64,000 nt of DNA from Bacteroidota bacterium (GTDB lineage: Bacteria; Bacteroidota; Bacteroidia; Bacteroidales; Lentimicrobiaceae), in NCBI GenBank assembly GCA_023434665.1, contig JAEYSM010000013.1, positions 31,018 to 95,017 of the forward strand, in the 5' to 3' direction. The translations under genes and the position numbers were made by a program. A model generated the notes under the pieces. That model worked only from the letters and a program-made list of their open reading frames with translations. It made no database searches and was not told the DNA's origin. Positions 16,834 through 26,410 of the stretch are shown here, piece after piece; position 1 is the stretch's first letter; each line of letters begins with the position of its first letter.

Positions 16834-19800
16834 AGCTACAACTCAGTAATTTTGCCCGGTTAACAGTTCTGGTCTCTTTAATTTTATTGCTCACCAACTG
16901 TTCAAGCCACAGGTATCTGGAAATTGAAAATACTAACTTCACCGATCAGATCGATCAGCTTCAAAATCTGGAGTTTACCTTCAATAAGGATATTGCTCCT
17001 GATTCCATTATAGAACTTTGGGACAGTGCCCACTACATTGAATTTGATCCAAAAATTGAAGGCAGGTTTAAATGGACAAGTAAGAAACAATTGATCTTTT
17101 CTCCTTCAGTTCCATTTGCCCCCAACACCGATTACAAAGGAACGCTCTCTTCAATGATTTTGAAACTTAATCATGACAATTCAAGGTTTAAAGACCCCAC
17201 TGTTAGCTTTCATACTCCCTATCTTGAAATAGAAAATACAAGTGCTTACTGGGGATTAGATGAATCCTTTGAAAAAAAACCGGAACTACGCATCCGATTG
17301 GTATTCAATTATTCGGTAGCACCTGATCAGATAAACCAATTTATCACCATCTCGCTTAACAAGCAGTCAAAGTCATTCAGATTGCTTACGGGAGAATCTG
17401 CAAGTGAAGCAGAATTGGCTGTTGAAGTAGATCCCAAAAATAAAGATCTATCAGAGATTATTCTGACGATGGAACCCGGTATGCAAACTATTGGATCCAA
17501 CAGAAAAAATCCAGGAACCATTACATACAACGTCGAAATTCCTGCATCCGATAAAATGGAAATAATGGACGTTCAGGCATCTTTTGAAGAAGGACAGGGT
17601 GTGATTTCTGTATTCACTTCACAACCGGTTGTTGCACAGAATATTGATGCCTTTGTAAATACTGATCCTGCGGTTCCCTATGAGACCTCCATCACCGGCA
17701 ATGGTTTCAGACTGAAAGGGGCTTTTAGTGATAATCAACCATATAAACTGACTCTGAAAAGTGGATTAAAAGGAATTTTCGGGCATTCATTACAGAATGA
17801 CCTGGTACAAACAATAACTTTTGGATCCCTTCAACCTTACATTGCTTTTGTTGACAAAGCAGGTATGTATCTTACACCTGGTGGAGCCGGCAATCTCGGC
17901 CTCCGCATAATTAATGTTCCTAAAGTAAAAATAACTGTCTTTAAGGTTTTCGAAAATAACATCCAGCATTACATGCGGCATGGAATGGATTGGGAATGGT
18001 TCGAGGAAGACAACCAGTACTATGACAGCTACGGATTCAGATTGAATGAAGATTATGGGCAGGTAATAAAGACAAGAGAGTATTCAACCAATGCACTTCC
18101 ACGCCTAGGCAACCTGCGACTTCTGCATCTCAATCCGGCTGATCTTGATGTGACTTCTGAAATGAAAGGCATTTATCTGATCAAGGCAGAATCGCCTGAT
18201 AAAGCGTGGCTTAATGATGTACAGCTTTTATCATACTCAGACATCGGGTTGATAGTAAGAGAAGGTAATGACCAGATATTTGTGGCTGCAAGATCAATAG
18301 CTGATGGCAAGCCTCTGCAGAATGTGTCGCTCACTTTTTACAGCCGGAGTAACCAACCCGTGCACAAAATAGTTACCGGGAATGATGGCGTTGCAATCTG
18401 GAAGGATATCATGAAATCAATGCCCGGAACCAAAATCACAATGATCACTGCGCGAAAGGATAATGATTTTAATGTATTACTTTTTAATAAATCAGCTGTC
18501 GAAACTACCCGGTTTGATGTTGGTGGCAAACACACTCAGGGATTAAATTATGATGCCTTCATCTACGGTGACAGAGAATTGTACAGACCAGGTGATAGTG
18601 TTTATATTAACACGATAATCCGCGACTTTAGTATTAAGACAATCACGGCTTTCCCACTGAAATTCAAGGTAATTGCCCCTGATGGAAAAGAGATCCTCAA
18701 AAGGCGTGTAATGGTTAATAGCCAGGGTTCAGCAGAGTTTCATTTCGGACTGCCGGTTAAAGCACTAACTGGGACCTATTTATGCGAAGTACTCAACGTT
18801 AATGATGTCCTGATAGGAAACTACAGGATAAAGGTTGAGGAGTTTATGCCTGATAGAATCTCGGTCAATGTCAAAACAGATAAAAAAACATACTTCCCTG
18901 GCGATGTACTCAATTTAAGTCTATCGGCCATGAATCTTTCTGGCCCACCTGCTGTTGGCAGAAAAGTGGAAAATGAATTGCAATTAAGTCGTAAAAGTTT
19001 TGTACCGAAGGGATTTGAAGATTACAATTTCAGTCTTACAACTATGGAGGAGCCTGAGATCATGTCTGTAATCAATCAAACAACCACTTCTTCGGAGGGA
19101 ACTGCACAACAGTCTTTTCAACTGCCTGCATATAAAGGCATTGGTTTGCTTCAAGGCAAGATTTTCACAACTGTTTTTGATGAAACAGGCCGCCCTGTCA
19201 ATAGATTGCACCTCTTTGATCTTCCAACTCAGTCTGCTTTCCTAGGCATTACTCCATTGCCGGGATGGACATCAATTGGAAAATCCCTTCCATTTAATAT
19301 AGTTGCATTAGACATCAATGGAAACAAGATTACATCACAAGCCAAACTGGATATAATTAATGTAACCTGGGAAACAGTGCTTGAAAGAAACTATGGCCAG
19401 ACTTCCTACCGTTCACAACGTCGCGAAAATGTTGTGATGTCAAAACTACTGGATATAACTAAAGGAGAAATTACCGAATCGTTCACACCTCACACGTCTG
19501 GTGAATACATGGTAAAATTAAGTCTACCCGGCAGCAGAGCCTGGGTCTCAGAATCTTTTTATGCCTATGGTTGGGGCGATTCAGGTGAAAGCTCGTTTAT
19601 GGTAAATAAAGATGGTAAAATTGATATAACTTTCGATAAAGAAGTTTATGAACCAGGTCAGGAAGCAAAAATTTTATTCAAGACTCCTTTTGCCGGTGAA
19701 TTGCTGGTGACTATTGAGCAGGATAAGGTACTTGAATACCATTCTCTGAAAGCAACGGAAAACGGTGCAACTTTATCTGTCAGAATAAAGCCTGAATTCC

Positions 19801-22235
19801 TTCCGAATATCTATATTACTTCAACTTTGTTAAGGGAAACAACAGATCAGAGCATCCCACTGACAGTTGCACATGGTTTCACAAGCTTAAAAGTTGAAAA
19901 GTTATCCAACCGGCTGCCTGTTAATATAATAGCACCTGCCTCAATCAGATCAAATACAAAACAAAAAATATCAGTAAAAACATCACCAGGGGCAGAAGTG
20001 ACCATTGCCGTGGTGGATGAAGGAATTCTGCAAATAACAGATTATAAGAGTCCTGACCCCTATGAGTGGTTTTACAAAAAGAGAGCACTCGAAGTAAATG
20101 CTTATGATTTATTCGATGAACTACTACCTGAGCTTTTTAGCAAGAGATCATCCTCTGGAGGTGACCAGGCTTTTGATTTAGGAAGAAGGCTCAATCCAAT
20201 GACAGCCAAAAGAATAAAATTACTATCCTTATGGAGTGGCAGAAAAACAGCCAATAGTGCAGGCGAAATTAACTTTACGGCGGACATTCCTCAATTCAGT
20301 GGTAGTGTCAGAATTATGGCAGTTGCCTATAAAGGTAGCTCGTTTGGTTCCGGATCCAAAAATATGAGAATCACAGATCCGATAAACATGATAAGTTCTC
20401 TGCCGCGCTTCCTGAGTCCGGGCGATAAAGCTATAGTTAATACAACCCTCACCAACACAACTGATAAAGCACTGACCACAAGAATTAAAGTTTCTGCAAA
20501 GGGAGGTGGTTTGAAGCTGTCAGATCTTTCTGACTCCAACATCACCCTTCAACCAAATTCAGAAACAAATGTCACATGGGAAGTAAATGCGGGTGCTGAA
20601 ATCGGCACATCAATTTTGACCTTTGCTGTCTCAACTAATAAGGAAACATTCAGTGAACAAACAGAAATAAGCATCAGACCGGCCGTGCCATTAATTAAGG
20701 AAGCTGAAGCGGGCGTGATAAATGCAGGAAAATTAGTTACATTAAAACCTTCCACTTCTTTTATTAGTGGAACCGGAAAGACTACTCTCCTTGTTACATC
20801 TAATCCTGCCGGCCAATTTGCAGAACATCTGGAAGAATTATTCAACTACCCGTACGGCTGCCTGGAACAAACTATTTCAGCCGCTTTCCCTCAGCTATAT
20901 TTTGGAGAACTTGCATCATTACTTAAGAAAGGAAACTCAACTGGTGCAAACGTTTCAAATAATATAAATGAAGCTATACGGAAAATTGCTGCTTTGCAAC
21001 AATATAATGGTGGTGTTGTAATGTGGCCTACAGGTGGAGAAGTCAACTGGTGGGTCACCGTCTATGCAGCGCACTTTTTATATGAAGCTGAAAGAGCGGG
21101 ATATAATGTTGATCAGAAGATAGTATCAGGCCTGAAATCCTATCTTGTAGAGAAAATACGACAGAAGCCTGTAACTGAGCACTTCTACAAATCACCAGGA
21201 GATGGGCAATGGAATAAGAAGGTTCAACCTGCAAGAGAAACATTCTATTCACTTTATGTCCTGGCGCTCACAGGTAACCACCATCTGCCTACAATGAATT
21301 ATTATAAATCAAAAACTGAACAGTTAAGTAATGATAGCCGGTATTTGCTTGCAGGTGCATACGCACTGACAGGTGATCGAAAGAGCGTAGCTAATTTAAT
21401 CCCTAAAACATGGGACAATCAGGACGCTGAAGTCATGACCGGTGGAAGTTTCAGTTCTCCTATTCGTGACCGGGCACTGGCTCTTTATACGTTGCTTACA
21501 ATTGATCCCGATGACTCTCAGGTAGCTATTCTTGCCCGCCAACTGGGTAATATGGTAAATAGTGCAAGGTTCTTGAATACACAGGAAAGATCATTCACTA
21601 TGCTGGCGTTAGGAAGATTAGCCAAATCTTCAGGAGAAGGGAACCCTGTCGCAGAAATCAATGCAGGTAATAATACCTACAAATTCACAGGGAAAGATAT
21701 GTTGATTTCCCTCGATGGGAAACCGGTGACTATTAAGGTTTCAGGCAATGGAAATCTCTACTGGTTCTATGAATCCGAAGGCATACCCGTTTCGGGTAAA
21801 GTTCAACCTGAAGACCGTTCTCTCAGAGTGCGCAGACAGATATTGGATCGCACCGGCAAACAGATAGGCAACTTCCAGTTTAATCAAAATGACTTATTGG
21901 TAGTAGCTGTTTCTGTTTCTACTACAGATAACAGCATAATTGAAAATGTTATCCTTAACGATTTATTGCCAGCTTGTTTTGAAATTGAGAATACAAGGTT
22001 AACTGCAGACAGAGCCCTTGAATGGATTAAGAACAAATCATTGCCCGAATATCTGGATATAAGAGACGACCGGGTAAATATTTTCACCACTGCAACAGGC
22101 CAGACTAAAACATTTTACTACCTTGTAAGGGTCATTAATAAAGGTAATTTTATCTGGGGACCAGTGGGAGCTGAGGCAATGTACAACGGGCAGTATTATT
22201 CTTACAATGGCCAAGCAATGGTTGAGGTTAAATGA
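16830..22235 (+). CDS. Bacterial alpha-2-macroglobulin lipoprotein with intact thioester
   Basis: The 1801 residues start with a lipoprotein signal (LTNC, Cys24), so the protein is anchored in the envelope. The MG2 region (YGDRELYRPGDSVYINTII, about 585) and the A2M domain are followed by the thioester motif GCLEQ (Cys1344-Gln1347) at the start of an alpha/alpha toroid (about 1310-1600), then a receptor-like C-terminal domain. Bacterial A2Ms of the YfhM type trap attacking proteases by covalent thioester capture. Many relatives lie beside pbpC (PBP1C); here pbpC does not follow, and the next gene is a membrane protein with an HEYGH motif. The start overlaps the GNAT gene by four bases. Confidence 0.93.
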   Translation: MKLQLSNFARLTVLVSLILLLTNCSSHRYLEIENTNFTDQIDQLQNLEFTFNKDIAPDSIIELWDSAHYIEFDPKIEGRFKWTSKKQLIFSPSVPFAPNTDYKGTLSSMILKLNHDNSRFKDPTVSFHTPYLEIENTSAYWGLDESFEKKPELRIRLVFNYSVAPDQINQFITISLNKQSKSFRLLTGESASEAELAVEVDPKNKDLSEIILTMEPGMQTIGSNRKNPGTITYNVEIPASDKMEIMDVQASFEEGQGVISVFTSQPVVAQNIDAFVNTDPAVPYETSITGNGFRLKGAFSDNQPYKLTLKSGLKGIFGHSLQNDLVQTITFGSLQPYIAFVDKAGMYLTPGGAGNLGLRIINVPKVKITVFKVFENNIQHYMRHGMDWEWFEEDNQYYDSYGFRLNEDYGQVIKTREYSTNALPRLGNLRLLHLNPADLDVTSEMKGIYLIKAESPDKAWLNDVQLLSYSDIGLIVREGNDQIFVAARSIADGKPLQNVSLTFYSRSNQPVHKIVTGNDGVAIWKDIMKSMPGTKITMITARKDNDFNVLLFNKSAVETTRFDVGGKHTQGLNYDAFIYGDRELYRPGDSVYINTIIRDFSIKTITAFPLKFKVIAPDGKEILKRRVMVNSQGSAEFHFGLPVKALTGTYLCEVLNVNDVLIGNYRIKVEEFMPDRISVNVKTDKKTYFPGDVLNLSLSAMNLSGPPAVGRKVENELQLSRKSFVPKGFEDYNFSLTTMEEPEIMSVINQTTTSSEGTAQQSFQLPAYKGIGLLQGKIFTTVFDETGRPVNRLHLFDLPTQSAFLGITPLPGWTSIGKSLPFNIVALDINGNKITSQAKLDIINVTWETVLERNYGQTSYRSQRRENVVMSKLLDITKGEITESFTPHTSGEYMVKLSLPGSRAWVSESFYAYGWGDSGESSFMVNKDGKIDITFDKEVYEPGQEAKILFKTPFAGELLVTIEQDKVLEYHSLKATENGATLSVRIKPEFLPNIYITSTLLRETTDQSIPLTVAHGFTSLKVEKLSNRLPVNIIAPASIRSNTKQKISVKTSPGAEVTIAVVDEGILQITDYKSPDPYEWFYKKRALEVNAYDLFDELLPELFSKRSSSGGDQAFDLGRRLNPMTAKRIKLLSLWSGRKTANSAGEINFTADIPQFSGSVRIMAVAYKGSSFGSGSKNMRITDPINMISSLPRFLSPGDKAIVNTTLTNTTDKALTTRIKVSAKGGGLKLSDLSDSNITLQPNSETNVTWEVNAGAEIGTSILTFAVSTNKETFSEQTEISIRPAVPLIKEAEAGVINAGKLVTLKPSTSFISGTGKTTLLVTSNPAGQFAEHLEELFNYPYGCLEQTISAAFPQLYFGELASLLKKGNSTGANVSNNINEAIRKIAALQQYNGGVVMWPTGGEVNWWVTVYAAHFLYEAERAGYNVDQKIVSGLKSYLVEKIRQKPVTEHFYKSPGDGQWNKKVQPARETFYSLYVLALTGNHHLPTMNYYKSKTEQLSNDSRYLLAGAYALTGDRKSVANLIPKTWDNQDAEVMTGGSFSSPIRDRALALYTLLTIDPDDSQVAILARQLGNMVNSARFLNTQERSFTMLALGRLAKSSGEGNPVAEINAGNNTYKFTGKDMLISLDGKPVTIKVSGNGNLYWFYESEGIPVSGKVQPEDRSLRVRRQILDRTGKQIGNFQFNQNDLLVVAVSVSTTDNSIIENVILNDLLPACFEIENTRLTADRALEWIKNKSLPEYLDIRDDRVNIFTTATGQTKTFYYLVRVINKGNFIWGPVGAEAMYNGQYYSYNGQAMVEVK

Positions 22236-22304
22236 GAAATTATTTGCGCAAAAGACTTATAACACTTGAGAAACCTCTGCTCAGGTATTCAAAACTTATT
22301 TAAT

Positions 22305-23171
22305 ATGAAAGAAAGCAGAAAAACTTTGAGATTAAAAAAAGAATCAGAAGTCTTTCTGGTTATAATACCCCTGTTTATTGCTGCCATTGTTACCACACTC
22401 ATCTGGCGGTACTCGTTGACTGCGTTTTTGGCACTGGCTTTTATTTTCCTTTTCCCGGTCTTAATTTCACTTCTTTCAGGAATTCTAAGAGGGCTACTTA
22501 CTAAAAACTGGTCAACCCTCCGGTTAACTTTCCAGATAATAAGATGCAACTATATATCAGAGAAAAACATTGGTTTCAAAAAAAGACTTCGAATTGTCCT
22601 TAGCAAATTATTTTGGGAACAGCCTCAGACTTATCTGGGGAATTTTGGAATGCATCTTATCAATAGTTTATGGTTATTGAAACGAGCGGATGTCTTAAAA
22701 AATGCGATGGTATTCCAGGGATATTTCTTTTTTGGCGGAGGGATTGCCTTAGGTTCTTATATCTTCATTGATCTGAAAGAAAAAAAACCTCTCAACATTC
22801 ATCCGATTGATGATCGCAAGACAGCAGAAAAAATCCTGATCCGTCATGAATATGGGCATTATCTGCAAAGTTTCTCGTCCGGTCCCCTGTTCTTGTTTAA
22901 ATACGGAATACCTAGTGTCATAACCCAGGGCTGGACAGAAATTGATTGCGATCTCCGATCTGACAGACATCTGTTAATTGAAGAAAAAATAATGCCTGTT
23001 TTCACTTACCCTGCAAAGGCTATGCCCATAAGAGCCAAATGGTTCGAGTATCTGGCAATTGTTATTTTTACCACTACAGGCTTTTTCATAAACGAGCTTA
23101 ATGGTATAATAGGAGGTTCACTCATTGCAATGGCCCTGTTAAGCATTCTGAATTTGAAAAAACCTTTGTAA
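22305..23171 (+). CDS. Membrane protein with HEYGH zinc-protease-like motif
   Basis: I place the start at the ATG at 22305, giving 288 residues, because the upstream extension would need a TTG start. Two hydrophobic segments near residues 15-65 form a membrane hairpin. A central part carries FFFGGGIALGSYIF and then RHEYGHYLQSF (HEYGH at 181-185). A last hydrophobic stretch lies near 245-285. The HExxH pattern is that of zinc metallopeptidases, and a similar HEYGHYLQ segment occurs in uncharacterised Bacteroidota proteins. A third zinc ligand is not obvious; Glu or Asp in GWTEIDCDLRSD, about 25 residues later, is a candidate. It follows the alpha-2-macroglobulin gene by 69 bases. Function unknown. 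Confidence 0.7.
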   Translation: MKESRKTLRLKKESEVFLVIIPLFIAAIVTTLIWRYSLTAFLALAFIFLFPVLISLLSGILRGLLTKNWSTLRLTFQIIRCNYISEKNIGFKKRLRIVLSKLFWEQPQTYLGNFGMHLINSLWLLKRADVLKNAMVFQGYFFFGGGIALGSYIFIDLKEKKPLNIHPIDDRKTAEKILIRHEYGHYLQSFSSGPLFLFKYGIPSVITQGWTEIDCDLRSDRHLLIEEKIMPVFTYPAKAMPIRAKWFEYLAIVIFTTTGFFINELNGIIGGSLIAMALLSILNLKKPL

Positions 23172-23177
23172 TTTCTT

Positions 23178-23672
23178 TTAGAAAGGCCAGAACTGATTAT
23201 CGTACCAAATCTCTTCCTTCAAATGCTCATTCAATTCATGTAGAATCTTGTGATGACCTTTCTCCCAATTTGCAAGCCAGGCATACATCTCCTTCTCATT
23301 CTCATCAGTAGCATCTTTTGATCTCTTCTGATAGACTTCGATAGCCTTTGTTTCCATATCTATTGCAGCTGAAATGGCAGCAGCTTCAAAACTAGCGGCG
23401 GCGATCTGGCGTTTTAGGTCTTCGTTAAGGATTACTTCGACAACTCCATTTTGTTCCTCGTACATTAATTTTTCAAAAGGAAGCCCTTTTGAGTGATTTA
23501 AATACTGCTCAGACAAATACTTGATGTGAAGCATTTCCTCCTCAGACATCATTCTGAAGATCTTCCTGACATCCTCATTGTTGGTTTGCTCTGCCACTTT
23601 CGCATAAAAAGCAGCACCCCTTCTTTCCATTAGGATAGCGGTTTTCAGAATTTCAATTGTTGAATTATCCAT
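23178..23672 (-). CDS. Rubrerythrin/ferritin-like di-iron protein
   Basis: The 164 residues form a four-helix bundle with the full di-iron ligand set: Glu16 (LMERRG), Glu46 and His49 (EEEMLH), Glu107 (IDMETKA), and Glu137 and His140 (WEKGHH). The C-terminal rubredoxin domain of classical rubrerythrin is missing, so this is an erythrin-type member. Such proteins handle peroxide or iron in anaerobes and microaerophiles. It converges with the HEYGH gene (six bases apart) and diverges from the AmgK-like gene. A minus-strand TATTTTTG box at 23708-23715 fits a Bacteroidota -7 element 36 bases before its start. Confidence 0.88.
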   Translation of the reverse strand: MDNSTIEILKTAILMERRGAAFYAKVAEQTNNEDVRKIFRMMSEEEMLHIKYLSEQYLNHSKGLPFEKLMYEEQNGVVEVILNEDLKRQIAAASFEAAAISAAIDMETKAIEVYQKRSKDATDENEKEMYAWLANWEKGHHKILHELNEHLKEEIWYDNQFWPF

Positions 23673-23707
23673 AATTGTTTGTTTTATGTTTTATTTTACC
23701 ACTTAAA

Positions 23708-23715
23708 CAAAAATA
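23708..23715 (-). promoter_or_regulatory. Candidate -7 box for the rubrerythrin-like gene
   Basis: On the minus strand TATTTTTG matches TAnnTTTG. A TTG lies about 17 bases further upstream, shorter than the 19-21 expected, so the -33 element is uncertain. Confidence 0.35.
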
Positions 23716-23820
23716 CAACTAAAAAGACTTAACAACTCAGCATTTGATAACTTAAGGATTTAGAATTCTACAGTATTCGCTAAATAACTAAATTTGCATT
23801 AATCCGTTTAAGAATGTCTG

Positions 23821-25254
23821 ATGTCTAACACAATAGCGACACTCAAAAAACTTTATAAAGATCTTACAGGTTCAGAACCTAAGCAGGTTATTCCTCTTCC
23901 TGCTTCAGGATCTGACAGACAGTATTTCCGATTGGTCAATCATTCATTGGTCGATGATAACCACGTTATTGGTGCTTATAATGAATCGGTTAAAGAAAAT
24001 GCTGCTTTTATAGAATTTACCAATCATTTTTCTTCCATCAACCTTCCTGTACCTGAAATTTATTTGGTCAGCTATGACAAAAGAGCTTATTTACAGCAGG
24101 ACCTCGGCGATCAGACTTTGTTTGCTTTACTTTCCGAAGAAGGGCTTAGTGAGAAAGTTAAAGGTTTTTACAGGCAAATTGTACGATTACTGCCTCAGAT
24201 ACAGATCAATGGTATAAGAGGTCTTGACCTTTCTTTTTGTTATCCCAGAAGAGAGTTCGATAAGCAATCAATGATGTGGGACCTCAATTACTTCAAATAT
24301 TATTTTGCCAAACTTTCAGGATTTCAATTCGACGAACAAGCTCTTGAGGATGACTTTAAAACCCTCACTGAATTCTTAACGAAAGCGGACAACCATTTCT
24401 TTATGTTTCGCGACTATCAGTCGAGAAACATTATGATAAAGAATGAAAAGCCATATATAATAGATTACCAGGGTGGAAGATTAGGTCCACTTCAATATGA
24501 CTTAGCTTCTTTATTATTTGACGCAAAAGCAAATTTGCCCCAGTGGTTTCGGGATGAGCTTATTGAAGAGTATCTTACCAGTCTTGAATTGGTAATCCCT
24601 GATAACACTTCTTTTAAAGAAAATTTCCTGAGGTACTTTGACGGTTTTGTGCTAATGAGAATACTACAGGCTTTGGGGGCTTATGGCTTCAGAGGTTATT
24701 TTCAAAAGAAAAAGCATTTCCTTCAAAGTATTCCATTTGCAATGCATAATTTAGAAGCTTTGCTCTCAAGGCAGACTTTTAATCTGCAAATTCCCGAACT
24801 TAGAAAAATATTACACCAAGGATTTGAAAAAACGAAGGAAGAGCAGGAATTGAAAGCTCCGGATCTTTCTGTAAGAGTACTTAGCTTCTCATATAAGGTG
24901 GGATTACCTGTTGATAATTCGGGTAATGGAGGTGGGTTCGTTTTTGATTGTCGGGCTCTCCCCAACCCTGGAAGATTAGAAGAGTACAAATCGCAATCCG
25001 GACTCGATGAACCTGTAATCAACTACCTTGAATCGCATTCCGAGATCGAGGAATTTTTGAATCATGTTTTCAGGCTTGTCGACATTTCAGTTAAAAATTA
25101 TATTGAAAGAGGTTTCACCAGTTTAATGGTTTCCTTTGGTTGCACCGGAGGGCGACACCGCTCCGTGTATTGTGCAGAGAGACTTGCAGTTCACCTGAAT
25201 AAAAACTACGGCCTTCAATCAAAGGCCGAACATACCGAAAAACCCCGCTGGTAA
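23821..25254 (+). CDS. AmgK-like sugar kinase fused to a RapZ C-terminal domain
   Basis: The 477 residues hold two domains. Residues 1-330 are an aminoglycoside-phosphotransferase-type kinase close to AmgK, with catalytic Asp198 and Asn203 in FRDYQSRN and the metal-binding Asp215 in IIDYQGG. AmgK phosphorylates MurNAc and GlcNAc at C1 in peptidoglycan recycling. Residues from 351 match the RapZ C-terminal domain (FVFDCRALPNPGR, LDEPVI, and GCTGGRHRSVY from Cys441), which in E. coli binds glucosamine-6-phosphate and regulates GlmS synthesis. The RapZ N-terminal P-loop ATPase domain is absent. A MurU-like nucleotidyltransferase is two genes downstream in the same run, supporting the cell-wall-recycling reading. 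The reaction has not been shown for this protein. Confidence 0.85.
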   Translation: MSNTIATLKKLYKDLTGSEPKQVIPLPASGSDRQYFRLVNHSLVDDNHVIGAYNESVKENAAFIEFTNHFSSINLPVPEIYLVSYDKRAYLQQDLGDQTLFALLSEEGLSEKVKGFYRQIVRLLPQIQINGIRGLDLSFCYPRREFDKQSMMWDLNYFKYYFAKLSGFQFDEQALEDDFKTLTEFLTKADNHFFMFRDYQSRNIMIKNEKPYIIDYQGGRLGPLQYDLASLLFDAKANLPQWFRDELIEEYLTSLELVIPDNTSFKENFLRYFDGFVLMRILQALGAYGFRGYFQKKKHFLQSIPFAMHNLEALLSRQTFNLQIPELRKILHQGFEKTKEEQELKAPDLSVRVLSFSYKVGLPVDNSGNGGGFVFDCRALPNPGRLEEYKSQSGLDEPVINYLESHSEIEEFLNHVFRLVDISVKNYIERGFTSLMVSFGCTGGRHRSVYCAERLAVHLNKNYGLQSKAEHTEKPRW

Positions 25255-25283
25255 CATTTCAATCCTATTTTAATTTATCGTAA

Positions 25284-25664
25284 ATGAAAGAACCTTTTGA
25301 TATAGAACCATTTAAAGCTGAAGAGATGGTCATCCGCCAAACAGTAAAGCAAGTTCAGAAGGACTTTGCCATGTTTGGGATGGATATCGACTTCCCTGTA
25401 AATTTCTCAATGGTTTATAATGACCTGGTAAGGCATATAGATGCACACATTGAAACACTTATGTTTTCGAATGTGCAGAAGCTAAGTTCCCTGCTTTATC
25501 AAGTGGATATAAATGAAAAGGAAATTACTGACGCCTGGGAAAAGCACCCTGAATACACACGGTCAGCTGTAATAACTGAACTACTTATTTATCGCGAACT
25601 AAAAAAAGTACTGTTTCGTAACTACTATAAGAATTACAAACTAAAAGATTTTAGTGAAGAATGA
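25284..25664 (+). CDS. Conserved small protein of unknown function between AmgK- and MurU-like genes
   Basis: The 126 residues are acidic and mostly helical with no signal peptide or membrane segment, so the protein is cytoplasmic. The sequence has no motif I recognise. It lies 29 bases after the kinase-RapZ gene and overlaps the MurU-like gene by four bases (ATGA), so it is translationally coupled to it. A helper or regulatory role in the same pathway is suggested by position only. Confidence 0.7.
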   Translation: MKEPFDIEPFKAEEMVIRQTVKQVQKDFAMFGMDIDFPVNFSMVYNDLVRHIDAHIETLMFSNVQKLSSLLYQVDINEKEITDAWEKHPEYTRSAVITELLIYRELKKVLFRNYYKNYKLKDFSEE

Positions 25665-26392
25665 AGGCAATGATTCTTGCTGCGGGATTAGGTACAAGGC
25701 TTAAACCACTAACAAATGAAAAGCCAAAGGCTCTGTTGAAAGCGGGGCCATATACGTTGCTTGAATTTGCCATTAAAAAACTTAAATACTCAGGCTTTAC
25801 CGACATTATAATAAATGTTCATCATCATGCATCGCAGGTAATGGACTATTTAAAAAGTAATGCTAATTTCGGATGTAACATCACAATATCCGACGAAACC
25901 AGCCAACTGCTTGATACTGGTGGAGCTTTACGCAAAGCTGCTGCTTTTTTCGATGATGACCAACCCTTCATGATTTACAATGCTGACATTGTAGGTAACA
26001 TTGATCTGAAAGAAGTTTATGACTTTCATTCAGGTTCAGGGAATGAGGCAACTCTTGTCGTCCGAAGAAGAAATTCAACCAGGTACCTTCTTTTTGATGA
26101 GACAATGCAGCTCGTTGAATGGGAAAATATCACTAAAGGATTAAGGAAAGTCGCACGTCTTACTAAAAAACCTCCTCAGGCATTTGCTTTTAGTGGCATC
26201 CATGTCATGAATCCCTCGCTTCTCTATTTGTTGGGCGACCGGCAAGTATTCTCAATTATTGATTTTTACCTTGAAATAGCCCAAAACCATAGGATTGGGG
26301 GATTTTTTGATAAAAGTACTCTTTTTGCGGATGCCGGAAAACCTGAGAGCCTTATTGAAGCTGACAAGATTGCAACCGAAATCGTATTTTAA
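25661..26392 (+). CDS. MurU-like sugar-1-phosphate nucleotidyltransferase
   Basis: The 243 residues start with the nucleotidyltransferase signature MILAAGLGTRLKPLT and KPKALL. VHHHASQV and LLDTGGALRKA follow, then the metal-binding NADIV near 110. The length and the GALRKA variant are those of MurU/HddC-type uridylyl- or guanylyltransferases. MurU turns MurNAc-1-phosphate into UDP-MurNAc, the step after AmgK. The coupling with the upstream small gene and the AmgK-RapZ fusion supports this assignment, though a heptose-1-phosphate guanylyltransferase cannot be excluded by eye. Confidence 0.82.
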   Translation: MKAMILAAGLGTRLKPLTNEKPKALLKAGPYTLLEFAIKKLKYSGFTDIIINVHHHASQVMDYLKSNANFGCNITISDETSQLLDTGGALRKAAAFFDDDQPFMIYNADIVGNIDLKEVYDFHSGSGNEATLVVRRRNSTRYLLFDETMQLVEWENITKGLRKVARLTKKPPQAFAFSGIHVMNPSLLYLLGDRQVFSIIDFYLEIAQNHRIGGFFDKSTLFADAGKPESLIEADKIATEIVF

Positions 26393-26410
26393 CTTCATTT
26401 AACTACAACC

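Noticed and set aside
22266..22304. TTG-initiated extension of the HEYGH membrane protein
   Set aside because: The 13 extra residues add nothing conserved and an ATG at 22305 directly precedes the charged start MKESRK.
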